This document shows positions 48,885 to 57,943 of a stretch of DNA of 64,000 bases, piece after piece; the first letter of the stretch is position 1; every line of letters starts with the position of its first letter. The stretch comes from Mesorhizobium sp. dw_380. GTDB taxonomy: Bacteria > Pseudomonadota > Alphaproteobacteria > Rhizobiales > Rhizobiaceae. The notes below the pieces were generated by a model that worked only from the letters and a program-made list of their open reading frames with translations, was not told the DNA's origin and searched no databases. A program made the translations under genes and the position numbers. The DNA lies in NCBI RefSeq assembly GCF_018588885.1, contig NZ_JAFFIW010000002.1, forward strand, positions 62,001 through 126,000, written 5' to 3'.

Positions 48885-49526
48885 TCAGTCCTTGGATGAC
48901 GCGTCCTGGTTTTGCCCCTCGGCCGGCAAGGCCGCAAGAGCGGTTTGGGCCAAAATGCGCAACTCTTCGACCGATGCGCCATCCCGCGCCTGGATCGACA
49001 TGCCGTTCATGACGCCTGCAATATATTTGGCCAGGCCTTCGACGGAGAGGCCTTCCGGCAGGTCGCCCACCGCTCTCCCCTTGGCCAGCCGCTCCGCGAT
49101 CGCCGCCTCACTCGCCTTGCGGTAGGCCTTGAGTTCATCCGCAATGGCTTGCGCCTGCGGCGAGGCAGCCAGGGCGCCGCTGACGAAAAGGCATCCACCC
49201 GGCTTGCCGGGCCTGGAATACGCCTCCGCCGCCCCGAGCAGCAACCGCCGGACCGCCTCCCGCGTCGACACCGGCGCACTCAGCGCCTCCAGCGCAAAGC
49301 CGATCTCCGTCTCATGGTAGCGCGTCAGCGCCTTGCGGAACAAAGTCTCCTTGTCGGTGAAGGCATTGTAGATCTGCGGCGGCGTCAGCCCCATCGCCTC
49401 GCGCAGCATGGCGAGCGACGTCGCCTCATAGCCATGTTCCCAGAACAGATGCATTGCCGCGTCCAGCGCCCGGTCGGGATCGAATGCACGCGGCCGGCCG
49501 CCGCGCGGCTTTTCCAAATCTTCCAT
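48885..49526 (-). CDS. TetR-family transcriptional regulator
   Basis: The 213-residue form starts MEDLEKPRGGRPRAFDPDRA with the helix-turn-helix at ALDAAMHLFWEHGYEATSLA and LTPPQIYNAFTDKETLFRKA. The C-terminal part (AYSRPGKPGGCLFVSGALAA) is typical of the YcdC/AcrR-like group found in rhizobia. The frame is open much further upstream (to 50054), but the helix-turn-helix onset and the operator fix the start at 49526. It faces the tautomerase gene; GATACGAAAC repeats in the 126-bp gap are probable operators. Confidence 0.9.
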   Translation of the reverse strand: MEDLEKPRGGRPRAFDPDRALDAAMHLFWEHGYEATSLAMLREAMGLTPPQIYNAFTDKETLFRKALTRYHETEIGFALEALSAPVSTREAVRRLLLGAAEAYSRPGKPGGCLFVSGALAASPQAQAIADELKAYRKASEAAIAERLAKGRAVGDLPEGLSVEGLAKYIAGVMNGMSIQARDGASVEELRILAQTALAALPAEGQNQDASSKD

Positions 49527-49533
49527 AGTGATC

Positions 49534-49588
49534 GATACGAAACCTGTTGACTTCCTCGTTTCGCATAACGTAACAATTGATACGAAAC
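49534..49588. promoter_or_regulatory. probable TetR operator region
   Basis: GATACGAAAC occurs at 49534 and 49579, with the near-inverted copy GTTTCGCATA at 49558. These lie between the TetR gene and the tautomerase gene, overlapping a plausible TTGACT -35 on the plus strand. Confidence 0.65.
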
Positions 49589-49652
49589 ATGGCAAGCCGG
49601 ACGACAATCTTCCGGCTGGGCCATGCGATCCCGAGGACCAAGGAGAGCCGAA

Positions 49653-50070
49653 ATGCCAATCACCGTGACCGCCCCGGAAGGCGTACTGACTCCGGCCGGC
49701 GAGCGCGAAATCCTGCCGCGCCTCAGCGCCGCCCTCATCGAAGCCTCCGGCGCCACCGGCAACTCGTTCTTCACGGCAATCGTCGGCGGCACGGTCCATG
49801 TCCTGCCGCCGCGCAACATCTATGCCGGCGGCACCAACCGGCCCGTCGTTATGGTGGAGTTGAAACTGCCCAATATCGGGCTTGGTTCGGTCGAATCCCG
49901 CAAGGCCTTCATCACCACTGCAGCCCGGATTGTCGCCGAACTCTGCGTGCCGGAAGGCCGAGAACACCTGGATCAACATCGTCAACGCGCCCGACGGCGG
50001 CTGGGGCATTGGTGACAGCCAATATACCGGCGACGCGCTCATCGCCGCTGCCACCGCCGCCGCGCACTGA
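49653..50070 (+). pseudogene. tautomerase-family gene with a +1 frameshift
   Basis: The frame opened by the ATG (AAGGAGA upstream) reads MPITVTAPEGVLTPAGEREI, with the Pro-1 expected of tautomerases, and runs to about residue 101. It then drifts into an Arg-rich tail and stops at 50015. The next frame continues the family sequence (ENTWINIVNAPDGGWGIGDS, then YTGDALIAAATAAAH) to a stop at 50070. The full stretch is 139 codons plus one base. Deleting one G near 49952 restores VPKAENTW. Either the gene is broken or the base is a sequencing error. Confidence 0.75.
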
Positions 50071-50086
50071 CCTGGCGAGGAGCGGT

Positions 50087-50488
50087 AGGAAGCGGCTCTC
50101 CCCTTCGCTGTTCTTCACCACCAGCTGCGAGCCGGCATTGGCCTTTTACGAACAGTGCGGCCTTGGCAGGGGAACGATCCTGCTGCGCTGGGGCGACAAC
50201 AACATGCCGGTGCGAACCGAAGCCATGCGCGGAAAAATCCTGCATGCGCGCTTCGACGGTCCAGGCGTGCTGTTCCATGCCTCCGACAATGACGATGCGG
50301 AGCCGATGAAAGGCTCCGCCATGATGCTGGAATTCGACGACCTGGCCACCATGCATGAGCTTTTCGTCCGCATGGCGGCGGGCGGCCGGATCACCGTGCC
50401 CCTGGCAAGGCAATATTGGGGAACCTTCTTCGGCATGCTGGTCGACGCCTTTGGCGTGCAGTGGATGTTCAGCTGTCCAAGTGAATGA
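50087..50488 (+). pseudogene. VOC/PhnB-like gene apparently lacking a start codon
   Basis: From 50087 the frame reads RKRLSPSLFFTTSCEPALAF, then YEQCGLGRGTILLRWG, GKILHARFDGPGVLFHASDN and the C-terminal QYWGTFFGMLVDAFGVQWMF, a clear PhnB-like VOC fold of about 133 residues. The position expected for the start codon is AGG, six bases after GAGGAGC, where ATG would be natural. The first downstream ATG (50205) would lose the first beta strand. A single T-to-G change would explain this. It directly follows the frameshifted tautomerase. Confidence 0.65.
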
Positions 50489-50594
50489 GGCGAGGATCAC
50501 GATCTTCTTACCGGAAAATCGAACCGGCGCCGCATTGCTGCCGCGCCGAGCCGGCTTCATGGTATCGCCCAGACGAAGTTGGCAGAGGTTCGTG

Positions 50595-51161
50595 ATGCGC
50601 CCCGGTACGGCAATCGTGCTGCTTTGGCTGATCTGGGCGGTGTCGTGGGGCGCGGCGGCGTTCTGGGCCGACCCGGCACGGAAGCGCGCCGGCTTTCAGG
50701 CGGAGGCACCCTACCGTGCGGTGCTGGTGCCCGGCACCATCCTGCTGTTCATTCCGGCGCATAACTATGTCGGCCGCTTTCGCCTGTGGTTTCCCGACCT
50801 TACCGTGGTCTGGATCTGCGTCTCGCTGATCGCTATCGGCCTCGCCTTCTCATGGTGGGCGCGGCTGCATCTTGGCCGGCTGTGGTCGGGAACGGTCACC
50901 GCCAAGGCCGAACACCGCGTCGTCGACACCGGCCCTTATGGCCTCGTTCGGCACCCGATCTACACATGGCTGCTCTTGGGAATCCTGGCTACGATGGCGG
51001 CGAAAGGCACCGTCTGGGGCGTCGTCGGCGCGGTCCTGCTCACCATCGGCATCGTCATGAAGGCAAAGCTCGAGGAACGTTTCCTGCGCAGCGAACTCGG
51101 CACCGCCTATGACGATTACGCCAGGCGAGTGCCGATGCTGGTGCCCTTCGCGCCAGCCTGA
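50595..51161 (+). CDS. isoprenylcysteine carboxyl methyltransferase-like membrane protein
   Basis: The 188-residue form starts MRPGTAIVLLWLIWAVSWGA. It has several hydrophobic segments and the ICMT-type C-terminal motif: AEHRVVDTGPYGLVRHPIYT, LLLGILATMAAKGTVWGVVG, and KAKLEERFLRSELGTAYDDY. Bacterial members methylate small lipids or are uncharacterised. An upstream in-frame ATG at 50559 adds 12 residues and cannot be excluded. It stops 4 bases before the convergent stop of the FabH-like gene. Confidence 0.8.
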   Translation: MRPGTAIVLLWLIWAVSWGAAAFWADPARKRAGFQAEAPYRAVLVPGTILLFIPAHNYVGRFRLWFPDLTVVWICVSLIAIGLAFSWWARLHLGRLWSGTVTAKAEHRVVDTGPYGLVRHPIYTWLLLGILATMAAKGTVWGVVGAVLLTIGIVMKAKLEERFLRSELGTAYDDYARRVPMLVPFAPA

Positions 51162-51165
51162 CGTC

Positions 51166-52287
51166 TCACAGCATCCTGATCAGCGCGCCGCCTATCGAAT
51201 ACCCCGCGCCAAACGCACAGATCAGGCCGAAATCACCGGGTTTCATGTCGGCATGGTTCTCCGACAGCGCGACGATGGCGCCGGCACCAGCCGTATTGCC
51301 CAGCCGCTCCAGCACCATCGGCGCACGATCGTGATCGACCTCGTGGCCGAACGACAGTTTCAGGATCATCGCATTCATGCGCGCATTGGCCTGGTGCAGC
51401 CAGAAGCGCCTGATCGCCTGCGGCGTCAGCCCGTGCTCGGCCAGGAATTCGACGATGAACTTTTGCCCGGCGACGGTGACTTCCTTGAACACCTTGTTGC
51501 CGACCTGCTTGATGAGGTTGCCTTCCAGGTTGATCATATAGGGATCGTCCTGGGCGGTGCGGGTGTGGTAGCCGAGATTAGTGCGGATGTTGTTCGACAT
51601 CTGCGTCCAGATGCGCGTGTCCAGCACCTCGAAGCGGCCCGGCCGCTTCTCGCCCTGGGCGAGCCCCTCCACCACCATCGACACCGAGGCGTCGCCGAAG
51701 ATGAAATGCGTCTGCCGGTCGCGGAAATTGAGGTGGCCCGTGATGATCTCCGGCGTGGTCACCAGAATGCGCTTGTGCGCGCCCGAGCGCACCAGATTGA
51801 CGGCCATGTGAAGGGCGGCCGCGGCGGACGAACAGCCAAGCCCCATGTCGAAGCCGGCGCCTGTCGTGCCCAACGCCTCCTGCATTTCGATGGCGATCGC
51901 CGGATAGGGCCGCTGGTGGTGCGAGGCCGAGCAGATGATCAGGTCGATCTGGGACGGTTCGAGCCCGGCATGGTCGAGCGCCTTCCTGGCCGAAGCGATG
52001 CCGAACTCGGCTTCCAGCGACAACGCACCATCAGGGCGCGCCGGAATACGCGGCGTCATGCGGGTTGGATCGAGAATGCCTTCACGCTCGATCACGTGCC
52101 GGGATTTCACACCCGAGGCATGGACGATGAAATCGCTGTCGGATTTCTGCAGCAAGGTCTCACCGGTGAGCTCGCGCCGCGCATTCTCGGTGTCGACCCA
52201 GCTGTTGAAGCTTTCGACCAGTTCTTCATTCGTGATGACAGCTTCAGGAATTTCAGCGCCGATGCCGCTGATGATGACGCGATGCAT
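51166..52287 (-). CDS. 3-oxoacyl-ACP synthase III (FabH-like)
   Basis: The 373-residue thiolase-fold protein starts MHRVIISGIGAEIPEAVITN. The Cys nucleophile is in DMGLGCSSAAAALHMAVNLV near residue 154, His in FWLHQANARMNAMI near residue 300, and Asn in LERLGNTAGAGAIVALSENH; together these form the KASIII triad. At 373 residues it is longer than housekeeping FabH (about 320). Such long variants may elongate specialised acyl chains or act in secondary metabolism; the substrate is unknown. It is convergent with the ICMT-like gene. Confidence 0.88.
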   Translation of the reverse strand: MHRVIISGIGAEIPEAVITNEELVESFNSWVDTENARRELTGETLLQKSDSDFIVHASGVKSRHVIEREGILDPTRMTPRIPARPDGALSLEAEFGIASARKALDHAGLEPSQIDLIICSASHHQRPYPAIAIEMQEALGTTGAGFDMGLGCSSAAAALHMAVNLVRSGAHKRILVTTPEIITGHLNFRDRQTHFIFGDASVSMVVEGLAQGEKRPGRFEVLDTRIWTQMSNNIRTNLGYHTRTAQDDPYMINLEGNLIKQVGNKVFKEVTVAGQKFIVEFLAEHGLTPQAIRRFWLHQANARMNAMILKLSFGHEVDHDRAPMVLERLGNTAGAGAIVALSENHADMKPGDFGLICAFGAGYSIGGALIRML

Positions 52288-52377
52288 GTTTCAGTCCGTC
52301 CCATCCGCAGCCGTTGCGGGTTCCATGTGGGCGCCGAAACACTTCGGCGCAACCCTTTTCTCACTCGGCCGGTTTAC

Positions 52378-52406
52378 GCCGGCTTAAACCAAAGGTTTAG
52401 GCCGGC
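52378..52406 (-). terminator. hairpin after the small secreted-protein gene
   Basis: GCCGGCTTAAACC (52378-52390) pairs with GGTTTAGGCCGGC (52394-52406), one G-U wobble, AAA loop. No long T run follows. A second perfect hairpin, GCGCCGAA-ACAC-TTCGGCGC, lies at 52331-52350 in the leader of the FabH-like gene. Confidence 0.55.
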
Positions 52407-52412
52407 TCGATT

Positions 52413-52748
52413 TCACCAGGCGCACAGCTTGGTGTTGGTCTGCGGGTTGTTCCAGCAGGCGCCGTCATCGCGGCTGCGCACATACTGTCCCGGCAACGGC
52501 ACGTTGCGGCGGCCGAGATTGACATAGCCATAGGCAAAACCTGGCCCGTCGATCTCGAGCACATAAGTCGGACGGCCCGGTGCCGAGATGCGGAAGCTGC
52601 CCGCATCGTCGATCATGCGGTAGCTGCACGAAAAATACCCGTCATCACTGGTGAAGCACCGCGCCCGCTTGGCCTCGGCCGAAACCGAGAACGTCAGAAA
52701 TGCCGCCACGCACACGCTGCCGCCGTAAAGCAACTTTTTCAGTGTCAT
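52413..52748 (-). CDS. small secreted protein of unknown function
   Basis: The 111-residue form starts MTLKKLLYGGSVCVAAFLTF, a signal peptide to about residue 26 (SVSAEAKRA). The mature part has four Cys residues (ARCFTSDDGYFSCSYRM and DDGACWNNPQTNTKLCAW), suggesting two disulfides, and several aromatic residues (GPGFAYGYVNLG). I recognise no family. An ATG four codons upstream (52760) is equally possible. It is probably periplasmic or extracellular. Confidence 0.75.
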   Translation of the reverse strand: MTLKKLLYGGSVCVAAFLTFSVSAEAKRARCFTSDDGYFSCSYRMIDDAGSFRISAPGRPTYVLEIDGPGFAYGYVNLGRRNVPLPGQYVRSRDDGACWNNPQTNTKLCAW

Positions 52749-52855
52749 CGTCCACCCCAAGCCAATCGATCATGATCCCAAGGCGATGAATTGCGCATGA
52801 CGGCGAAACCGGGTCAAGCGGTGCAATCGACCGCGGCGATGCGGATAATTCTTTT

Positions 52856-53626
52856 CTAGCCGGCCCGCTTGGCAACGATGAAAATGCGCGGGAAGCGCAG
52901 CAGCACCTTGCCGTCAGCCGTCTTCGGATAGGCCTTGGCGATCCTTGCGGTGTAGCTGTCGAGGAACATCTTGCGCTCATCCGCCTCCAGCGGATCGAGG
53001 AAGGGTTTTAGTCCCGTCGACTTCACCCATTCGACAATCGCCTCGGCATTGGCCAGCGGATGGTTGTAGATGGTGTGCCAGATGTCCAGCCGACCGGAGA
53101 GCGGCGACAGAAGGTCGTAGTAGAACGACACCGGCGGCAGCGGCGCACGCGCCGCGCCCATCATCTTTGCCGCGAAAGGCATCTCGGCGGCGGTCTCCTG
53201 CATCAGACGATGCGAATCCTCGGCCATATTGTCGGGCATCTGGATAGCCAGCGCGCCGCCGGGTGCGAGAAAGCCCATCAGCCGCTGGAACACATCAGGA
53301 TGCGTGGGCAGCCACTGGAACACCGCGTTAGCAAAAATCACGTTGACCGCCGCAGCCGGCTGCCATGTCGAGGCATCGGCGAGATCGAAGCTGACCTCAG
53401 GCAGGCGCGCCCTCGCCTTTTCGATCATGTCGGGAGAGGTGTCGAAGCCCCTCACCTCGGCATCCGGCCAGCGCTCGACCAGCAATTCGGTCGAATTGCC
53501 CGGCCCGCAGCCGATGTCGACCACCCGGCGCGGGAAGTCGACCGGCACCTGGGCCACCAGATCCCGCGCCGGGCGCGTGCGCTCGTCCTCGAATTTCAGA
53601 TATTGGGCGGCGGACCAGTCAGCCAT
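52856..53626 (-). CDS. tam: trans-aconitate 2-methyltransferase Tam
   Basis: The 256-residue SAM methyltransferase starts [20 protein letters not shown], the typical Tam N-terminus. Motif I is [20 protein letters not shown] near residue 37, followed by [20 protein letters not shown]. Further Tam segments are [40 protein letters not shown] and [20 protein letters not shown]. It detoxifies trans-aconitate, an inhibitor of aconitase, by methylation. It lies alone between a short secreted-protein gene and ettA with 66 bases to the latter. Confidence 0.92.
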   Translation of the reverse strand: MADWSAAQYLKFEDERTRPARDLVAQVPVDFPRRVVDIGCGPGNSTELLVERWPDAEVRGFDTSPDMIEKARARLPEVSFDLADASTWQPAAAVNVIFANAVFQWLPTHPDVFQRLMGFLAPGGALAIQMPDNMAEDSHRLMQETAAEMPFAAKMMGAARAPLPPVSFYYDLLSPLSGRLDIWHTIYNHPLANAEAIVEWVKSTGLKPFLDPLEADERKMFLDSYTARIAKAYPKTADGKVLLRFPRIFIVAKRAG

Positions 53627-53692
53627 TCGAGCTCCTCATATCGCCTTGAGAATGCGCCGCCCCAATGCCCTTACCGCTTCGGTGTGATCCCC

Positions 53693-55342
53693 TTACCGCG
53701 TCAGCCTCTTATACGTCATCCTGTGCGGGTTGACCGCTTCGGGGCCGAGGCGGCGGATCTTATCTTGCTCGTAATCCTCGAAATTGCCCTCGAACCATTC
53801 GACATGGCTGTCACCCTCGAAGGCGAGGATGTGCGTCGCCAGTCGGTCGAGGAACATGCGATCGTGCGAGATGATGACGGCGCAGCCGGCGAAATTTTCC
53901 AGCGCGTCTTCGAGTGCCGCCAGCGTTTCCGTATCCAGATCGTTGGTCGGTTCGTCGAGCAGCAGCACATTGCCGCCGGTCTTCAGCATCTTGGCCAGGT
54001 GCACACGGTTGCGCTGGCCGCCGGAGAGGTTGCCGACCTTCTGCTGCTGGTCGCCGCCACGGAAGTTGAACGATGCGCAATAGGCACGCGTGTTGGCCTC
54101 GAACTTGCCGAGCTTGACCACTTCGGCGCCGCCCGAAATCTCTTCCCAGACGGTCTTTGACGGATCGAGCGCATCACGGCTCTGGTCGACATAGCCAAGC
54201 TTGACCGTCTCGCCGACGCGGATCGTGCCGGCATCCGGCTTTTCCTGGCCCGTGATCATGCGGAACAGCGTCGTCTTGCCGGCGCCGTTCGGACCGATGA
54301 CGCCGACGATACCGCCCGGCGGCAGCTTGAACTCCAGGCCTTCGATCAGCAGCGTGTCGCCAAAGCCCTTCGACAGGCCGTCGACCTCGATCACCACATT
54401 GCCGAGCCGTTCGCCATGCGGAATGACGATCTGGGTGTCGGTCGGGCGGCGGCTGTCGGCTGCATCCAGCAGGTCCTGGAAAGCCTGAATACGCGCCTTG
54501 GACTTGGTCTGGCGGGCCTTCGGGCTCGACTGGATCCACTCGCGCTCGCGGCCGATGGCGCGCTGGCGGGCGTCGTCCTCACGGCCTTCCTGCTTGAGGC
54601 GCTTGGCCTTGGCTTCGAGATATTTGGTGTAGTTGCCCTCATAGGGAATGCCGCGGCCGCGATCGAGCTCGAGGATCCAGCCGGTGACATTGTCGAGGAA
54701 GTAGCGATCGTGGGTGATGATCATCACCGCGCCCGGATAGGCGCGCAGATGCTTTTCCAGCCACGCCGTGGTTTCGGCGTCGAGATGGTTGGTCGGTTCG
54801 TCGAGCAGCAGAAGGTCGGGCTGGCGCAGCAGAAGCTGGCAAAGCGCGACGCGGCGGCGTTCACCGCCGGAAAGCTTGGTGACGTCGGCATCCTTGGGCG
54901 GGCAGCCCAGCGCTTCCATCGCCATCTCGACCTGCTGTTCGAGATCCCAAAGGTTCAGCCGGTCCATCTCGTCCTGGAGCTTGGCCGACTCGTCGGCCGT
55001 CTCGTCGGAGTAGTTCATCATCAATTCGTTGTAGCGTTCGATGATGGCGGTCTTGGCGGCGACGCCTTCCATGACGTTCTCGAACACCGTCTTCTTCGGG
55101 TCGAGCGCCGGCTCCTGCGCCAGGTAGCCGACTGTGGCGCCTTCGGCGAGCCAGGCTTCGCCGCTCCACTCCTTGTCGATGCCGGCCATGATCTTGAGGA
55201 TCGTCGACTTGCCGGCGCCGTTGGGGCCCAGAATGCCGATCTTGGCATCGGGATAGAAGGACAGATGAATGTTCTCGAGCACCTTCTTGGTGCCGTAGGC
55301 CTTGTTGAGGCCGGCCATGTGATAGATGAACTGGCGTGCCAC
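53693..55342 (-). CDS. ettA: ABC-F translation factor EttA
   Basis: EttA is the energy-dependent translational throttle that binds the ribosome E site. The 549-residue protein has two ABC domains: GILGPNGAGKSTILKIMAGI near residue 35 with LSGGERRRVALCQLLLRQPD, and GVIGPNGAGKTTLFRMITGQ near residue 337 with LSGGQRNRVHLAKMLKTGGN. The arm/linker region (KAKRLKQEGREDDARQRAIG, IQSSPKARQTKSKARIQAFQ) is typical of EttA. The usual start MARQFIYHMAGLNKAYGTKK is present. No transmembrane segment is seen. Confidence 0.96.
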   Translation of the reverse strand: MARQFIYHMAGLNKAYGTKKVLENIHLSFYPDAKIGILGPNGAGKSTILKIMAGIDKEWSGEAWLAEGATVGYLAQEPALDPKKTVFENVMEGVAAKTAIIERYNELMMNYSDETADESAKLQDEMDRLNLWDLEQQVEMAMEALGCPPKDADVTKLSGGERRRVALCQLLLRQPDLLLLDEPTNHLDAETTAWLEKHLRAYPGAVMIITHDRYFLDNVTGWILELDRGRGIPYEGNYTKYLEAKAKRLKQEGREDDARQRAIGREREWIQSSPKARQTKSKARIQAFQDLLDAADSRRPTDTQIVIPHGERLGNVVIEVDGLSKGFGDTLLIEGLEFKLPPGGIVGVIGPNGAGKTTLFRMITGQEKPDAGTIRVGETVKLGYVDQSRDALDPSKTVWEEISGGAEVVKLGKFEANTRAYCASFNFRGGDQQQKVGNLSGGQRNRVHLAKMLKTGGNVLLLDEPTNDLDTETLAALEDALENFAGCAVIISHDRMFLDRLATHILAFEGDSHVEWFEGNFEDYEQDKIRRLGPEAVNPHRMTYKRLTR

Positions 55343-55510
55343 GCGCGCTTTCCCTGAAAAACTGACTTGATTGTCGATTTGAATGGAGGTTGGCCGCTAT
55401 GTAGGCGATGCGGCGGCGAACGGCAATCGCTTTCACCACATCAAGCCGCCACACGGACAAGTGTGCACCGACCGTCGGGTTTTCAACCGGTCGCTGGTGC
55501 GCGGAAATCT

Positions 55511-55669
55511 CCGATCAGCGAAACAACGACCTGCCTTGCCGACCTGTTCGCTCTCGCCGACCAGCGCCTCTACAAGGCCAAGTCGACCGGACGTGACCGC
55601 GCCGTCGGCGAGCCGGGCGGCCACGAGGCCGATACCGCGGTTGCCTGGACCAGCTCCGCGCGGATCTAG
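55511..55669 (+). pseudogene. remnant of a GGDEF (diguanylate cyclase) C-terminus
   Basis: The frame reads ISETTTCLADLFALADQRLY then KAKSTGRDRAVGEPG. This matches the end of GGDEF domains (an ...LLARADEALYRAKAAGRNRV-like consensus). No GGDEF motif, start codon or upstream domain is present, so this is a relic. It lies in the 373-bp gap between ettA and the RNase T2 gene; nothing else was recognised there. Confidence 0.6.
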
Positions 55670-55715
55670 TTCTGTTCGTTACGACTTTAGCTGGGGCTGG
55701 CGTAGCGACAGCCCG

Positions 55716-56723
55716 TTACTGGAACCCGATCGCGTCGACCGTGCCGGTCGGACAACCGGCCTTGTTGGTCGGCACCGAGGCCAGCAGCAAATCCTTGAGC
55801 GAGCTGTTCGGGCCGATCGGGCCGGCGAGGCCGAGCGTCAGTTCGCCGATCAGCCGCCGGCCGTTCGAAGGATCGATGACGCAGGACACCCGCACGCGAT
55901 CCCCCGCCCCCGCGCCGAAGGCCTGATCGAAAGCGCCGCGGATCTGGTCAGCCGTCAGCTTGCCGGCAATATTCTTGGCGAAGAGTTCGCGCACCGGCGA
56001 GTTGTTCACCTGTCGCATCAGGCTGAGCGCGTCGGAGAAGTATTCCTGCTGGCTTTTGCCGTAGCAGGTGCCGTGCTTGATCCATTCATGCCGCTCGAGC
56101 TGGGAGGCCGTGCCCGGCATCACCTGATCGAGTTCCTTGCGCGTGCCGGCGTCCAGATTGACCGGCGGCAGGTCCTTCCAGTGAGCCGGATTGTCGTTGG
56201 CCTTGTCGTTCGCCGAGGCCTGGCAATAGAAATTGCCGTTCGGCTGTGGCCACAGGCCGTGCAACGTGAAGTTGGTGGCATCGAATTCGTTCGGGTTCTG
56301 CGCCTTGCATTCGGTCTTGTTCGACTTGGTCTCGCAGAAAGCCGGCTGCCAGCTCAGCGCGAAGACATATTCGGGCTTTCCCGAGGCCGCCGGCTTGCCT
56401 TGTCCGCCAGGTGCTGCCGGCACCGTCGCGGCACTGCTGCCCGACAGGTGGCCGCAGCTGACCTTCACCCAGCGGCGTTCCGGATCGGCGCCCGGCACCA
56501 GGATGAGGTAGTGCGTCGGCGCATCCTTGTTGCCGGCCAGCAGTTGATAGCTTTGCCCGGCATCGGTGGAGACATTGCCAGGGTTCTTGCCGTTCTTGAT
56601 GGCCTGCGTTGCCGGACAGGCGGCGTCGGCGACGAAGGTGCCGCTCAGCTTGACGTCGGCATTCGCGGCACCGGCCAGCGAGGCCGCCAGCATGGCCAAT
56701 CCGAAAACAACACCAATGCGCAT
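55716..56723 (-). CDS. secreted ribonuclease T2 family protein
   Basis: The 335-residue protein starts MRIGVVFGLAMLAASLAGAA with a signal peptide to about residue 22. The RNase T2 domain follows a region of about 120 residues. It carries CAS1 in NFTLHGLWPQPNG and CAS2 in ERHEWIKHGTCYGKSQQEYF, both with the catalytic His. The preceding SWQPAFCETKSNKTECK is a typical start of the domain. It should cleave single-stranded RNA outside the cytoplasm, probably for nucleotide scavenging. Confidence 0.9.
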   Translation of the reverse strand: MRIGVVFGLAMLAASLAGAANADVKLSGTFVADAACPATQAIKNGKNPGNVSTDAGQSYQLLAGNKDAPTHYLILVPGADPERRWVKVSCGHLSGSSAATVPAAPGGQGKPAASGKPEYVFALSWQPAFCETKSNKTECKAQNPNEFDATNFTLHGLWPQPNGNFYCQASANDKANDNPAHWKDLPPVNLDAGTRKELDQVMPGTASQLERHEWIKHGTCYGKSQQEYFSDALSLMRQVNNSPVRELFAKNIAGKLTADQIRGAFDQAFGAGAGDRVRVSCVIDPSNGRRLIGELTLGLAGPIGPNSSLKDLLLASVPTNKAGCPTGTVDAIGFQ

Positions 56724-56910
56724 ATGAAATCCCCGGCTGAAGAAAGTGGGCGACAGACTGAAGCTGTCTCCATGTCAGAATTGCGATATTTTGCAGGCCA
56801 AACGCAAGAAACATCCGCGCGCAAAAGCCGTTGCTGTGGATTGACGCAAAACCGGCATCGGCGCAAACAAAACCCCTATCAGACAGAACACGGCGGGGAA
56901 CCGGGCGGCC

Positions 56911-57843
56911 ATGTCATTCAATCAGCAGCGCTCGGTTCGTTCGCCGACGGGCGCCAACCTCAATCTCCTCATCAGGCAGGCTGACGGCAAGCCACGCGCG
57001 GTCGTCCAGATCAATCACGGATTGGCCGAGCATGCCGCGCGCTATGCCCGTTTCGCCGATTTCCTCGCCCAACGCGGCTTCCATGTCTATGTCCACGACC
57101 ATCGCGGCCACGGTGCGACCAAGGCGCCGGACGCGCCGCTCGGCAGATTCGCCGACCGGAATGGCCCGGCCAAGGTGATCGCCGACGTCGACGCCGTCCA
57201 CGACCTCATCGCCAGCGAACAGCCGAACCTGCCGGTCATCCTCTTCGGCCATTCGATGGGCGCCTCCGTAGCGCTCAACTACCTCCGGGCTCACTCATCC
57301 CGCATCCATGCCGCCGCGATCTGGAACGGCAACTTTTCAGCTGGCCTGCTCGGACAGGTGGCACTCGGCATTCTTGCCTGGGAACGCATGCGGCTGGGTT
57401 CCGACGTCCCGTCGCGCCTGCTGCCGAAGCTCACCTTCCAGGCCTGGGGCAAGGCTGTGCCCAACCACCGCACACTGTTCGACTGGCTGTCGCGCGACGA
57501 GGCGGAGGTGGCGAAATACATCGCCGACCCGCTGTGCGGCTGGGACGCTTCGGTGTCGATGTGGCGGGACGTGGTCTCGATGGCGCTCAACGGCGGCAAA
57601 GATGCCGGCTTTGCCGGTATACGGCGCGACCTTCCCGTCAGCGTCGTTGGCGGCGAGAAGGATCCGGCTTCGGATTATGGCAAAGGCATCACCCATCTCG
57701 CCAAACGCATGCGCAAGATGGGCTTTTCGAATCTCGTTTCAAAGGTTTACGCCGACACTCGCCACGAAAGCCTGAACGAGGTGAACCGGGACGTCATCAT
57801 GGACGATTTCGCCGCCTGGACCGAAGCCGTGCTCGGGAAATGA
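56911..57843 (+). CDS. alpha/beta hydrolase (monoacylglycerol lipase-like)
   Basis: The 310-residue protein starts MSFNQQRSVRSPTGANLNLL. It has the lysophospholipase/monoacylglycerol lipase layout: VVQINHGLAEHAARYARFAD near residue 33, VYVHDHRGHGATKAPDAPLG, the nucleophile elbow VILFGHSMGASVALNYLRAH near residue 114, and VVGGEKDPASDYGKGITHLA for the acidic residue. KVYADTRHESLNEVNRD carries the catalytic His near residue 290. It has no signal peptide. It is divergent from the RNase T2 gene across 187 bases. Confidence 0.88.
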   Translation: MSFNQQRSVRSPTGANLNLLIRQADGKPRAVVQINHGLAEHAARYARFADFLAQRGFHVYVHDHRGHGATKAPDAPLGRFADRNGPAKVIADVDAVHDLIASEQPNLPVILFGHSMGASVALNYLRAHSSRIHAAAIWNGNFSAGLLGQVALGILAWERMRLGSDVPSRLLPKLTFQAWGKAVPNHRTLFDWLSRDEAEVAKYIADPLCGWDASVSMWRDVVSMALNGGKDAGFAGIRRDLPVSVVGGEKDPASDYGKGITHLAKRMRKMGFSNLVSKVYADTRHESLNEVNRDVIMDDFAAWTEAVLGK

Positions 57844-57943
57844 AGGGATTGGCCCATTGCAAGGACCGTGACAGCCGATGCCGGGCTTGATAGAGGCTCT
57901 GCTTTCGCAGCAATCACAGTGATTGCGGCAACCACGGTGATTT

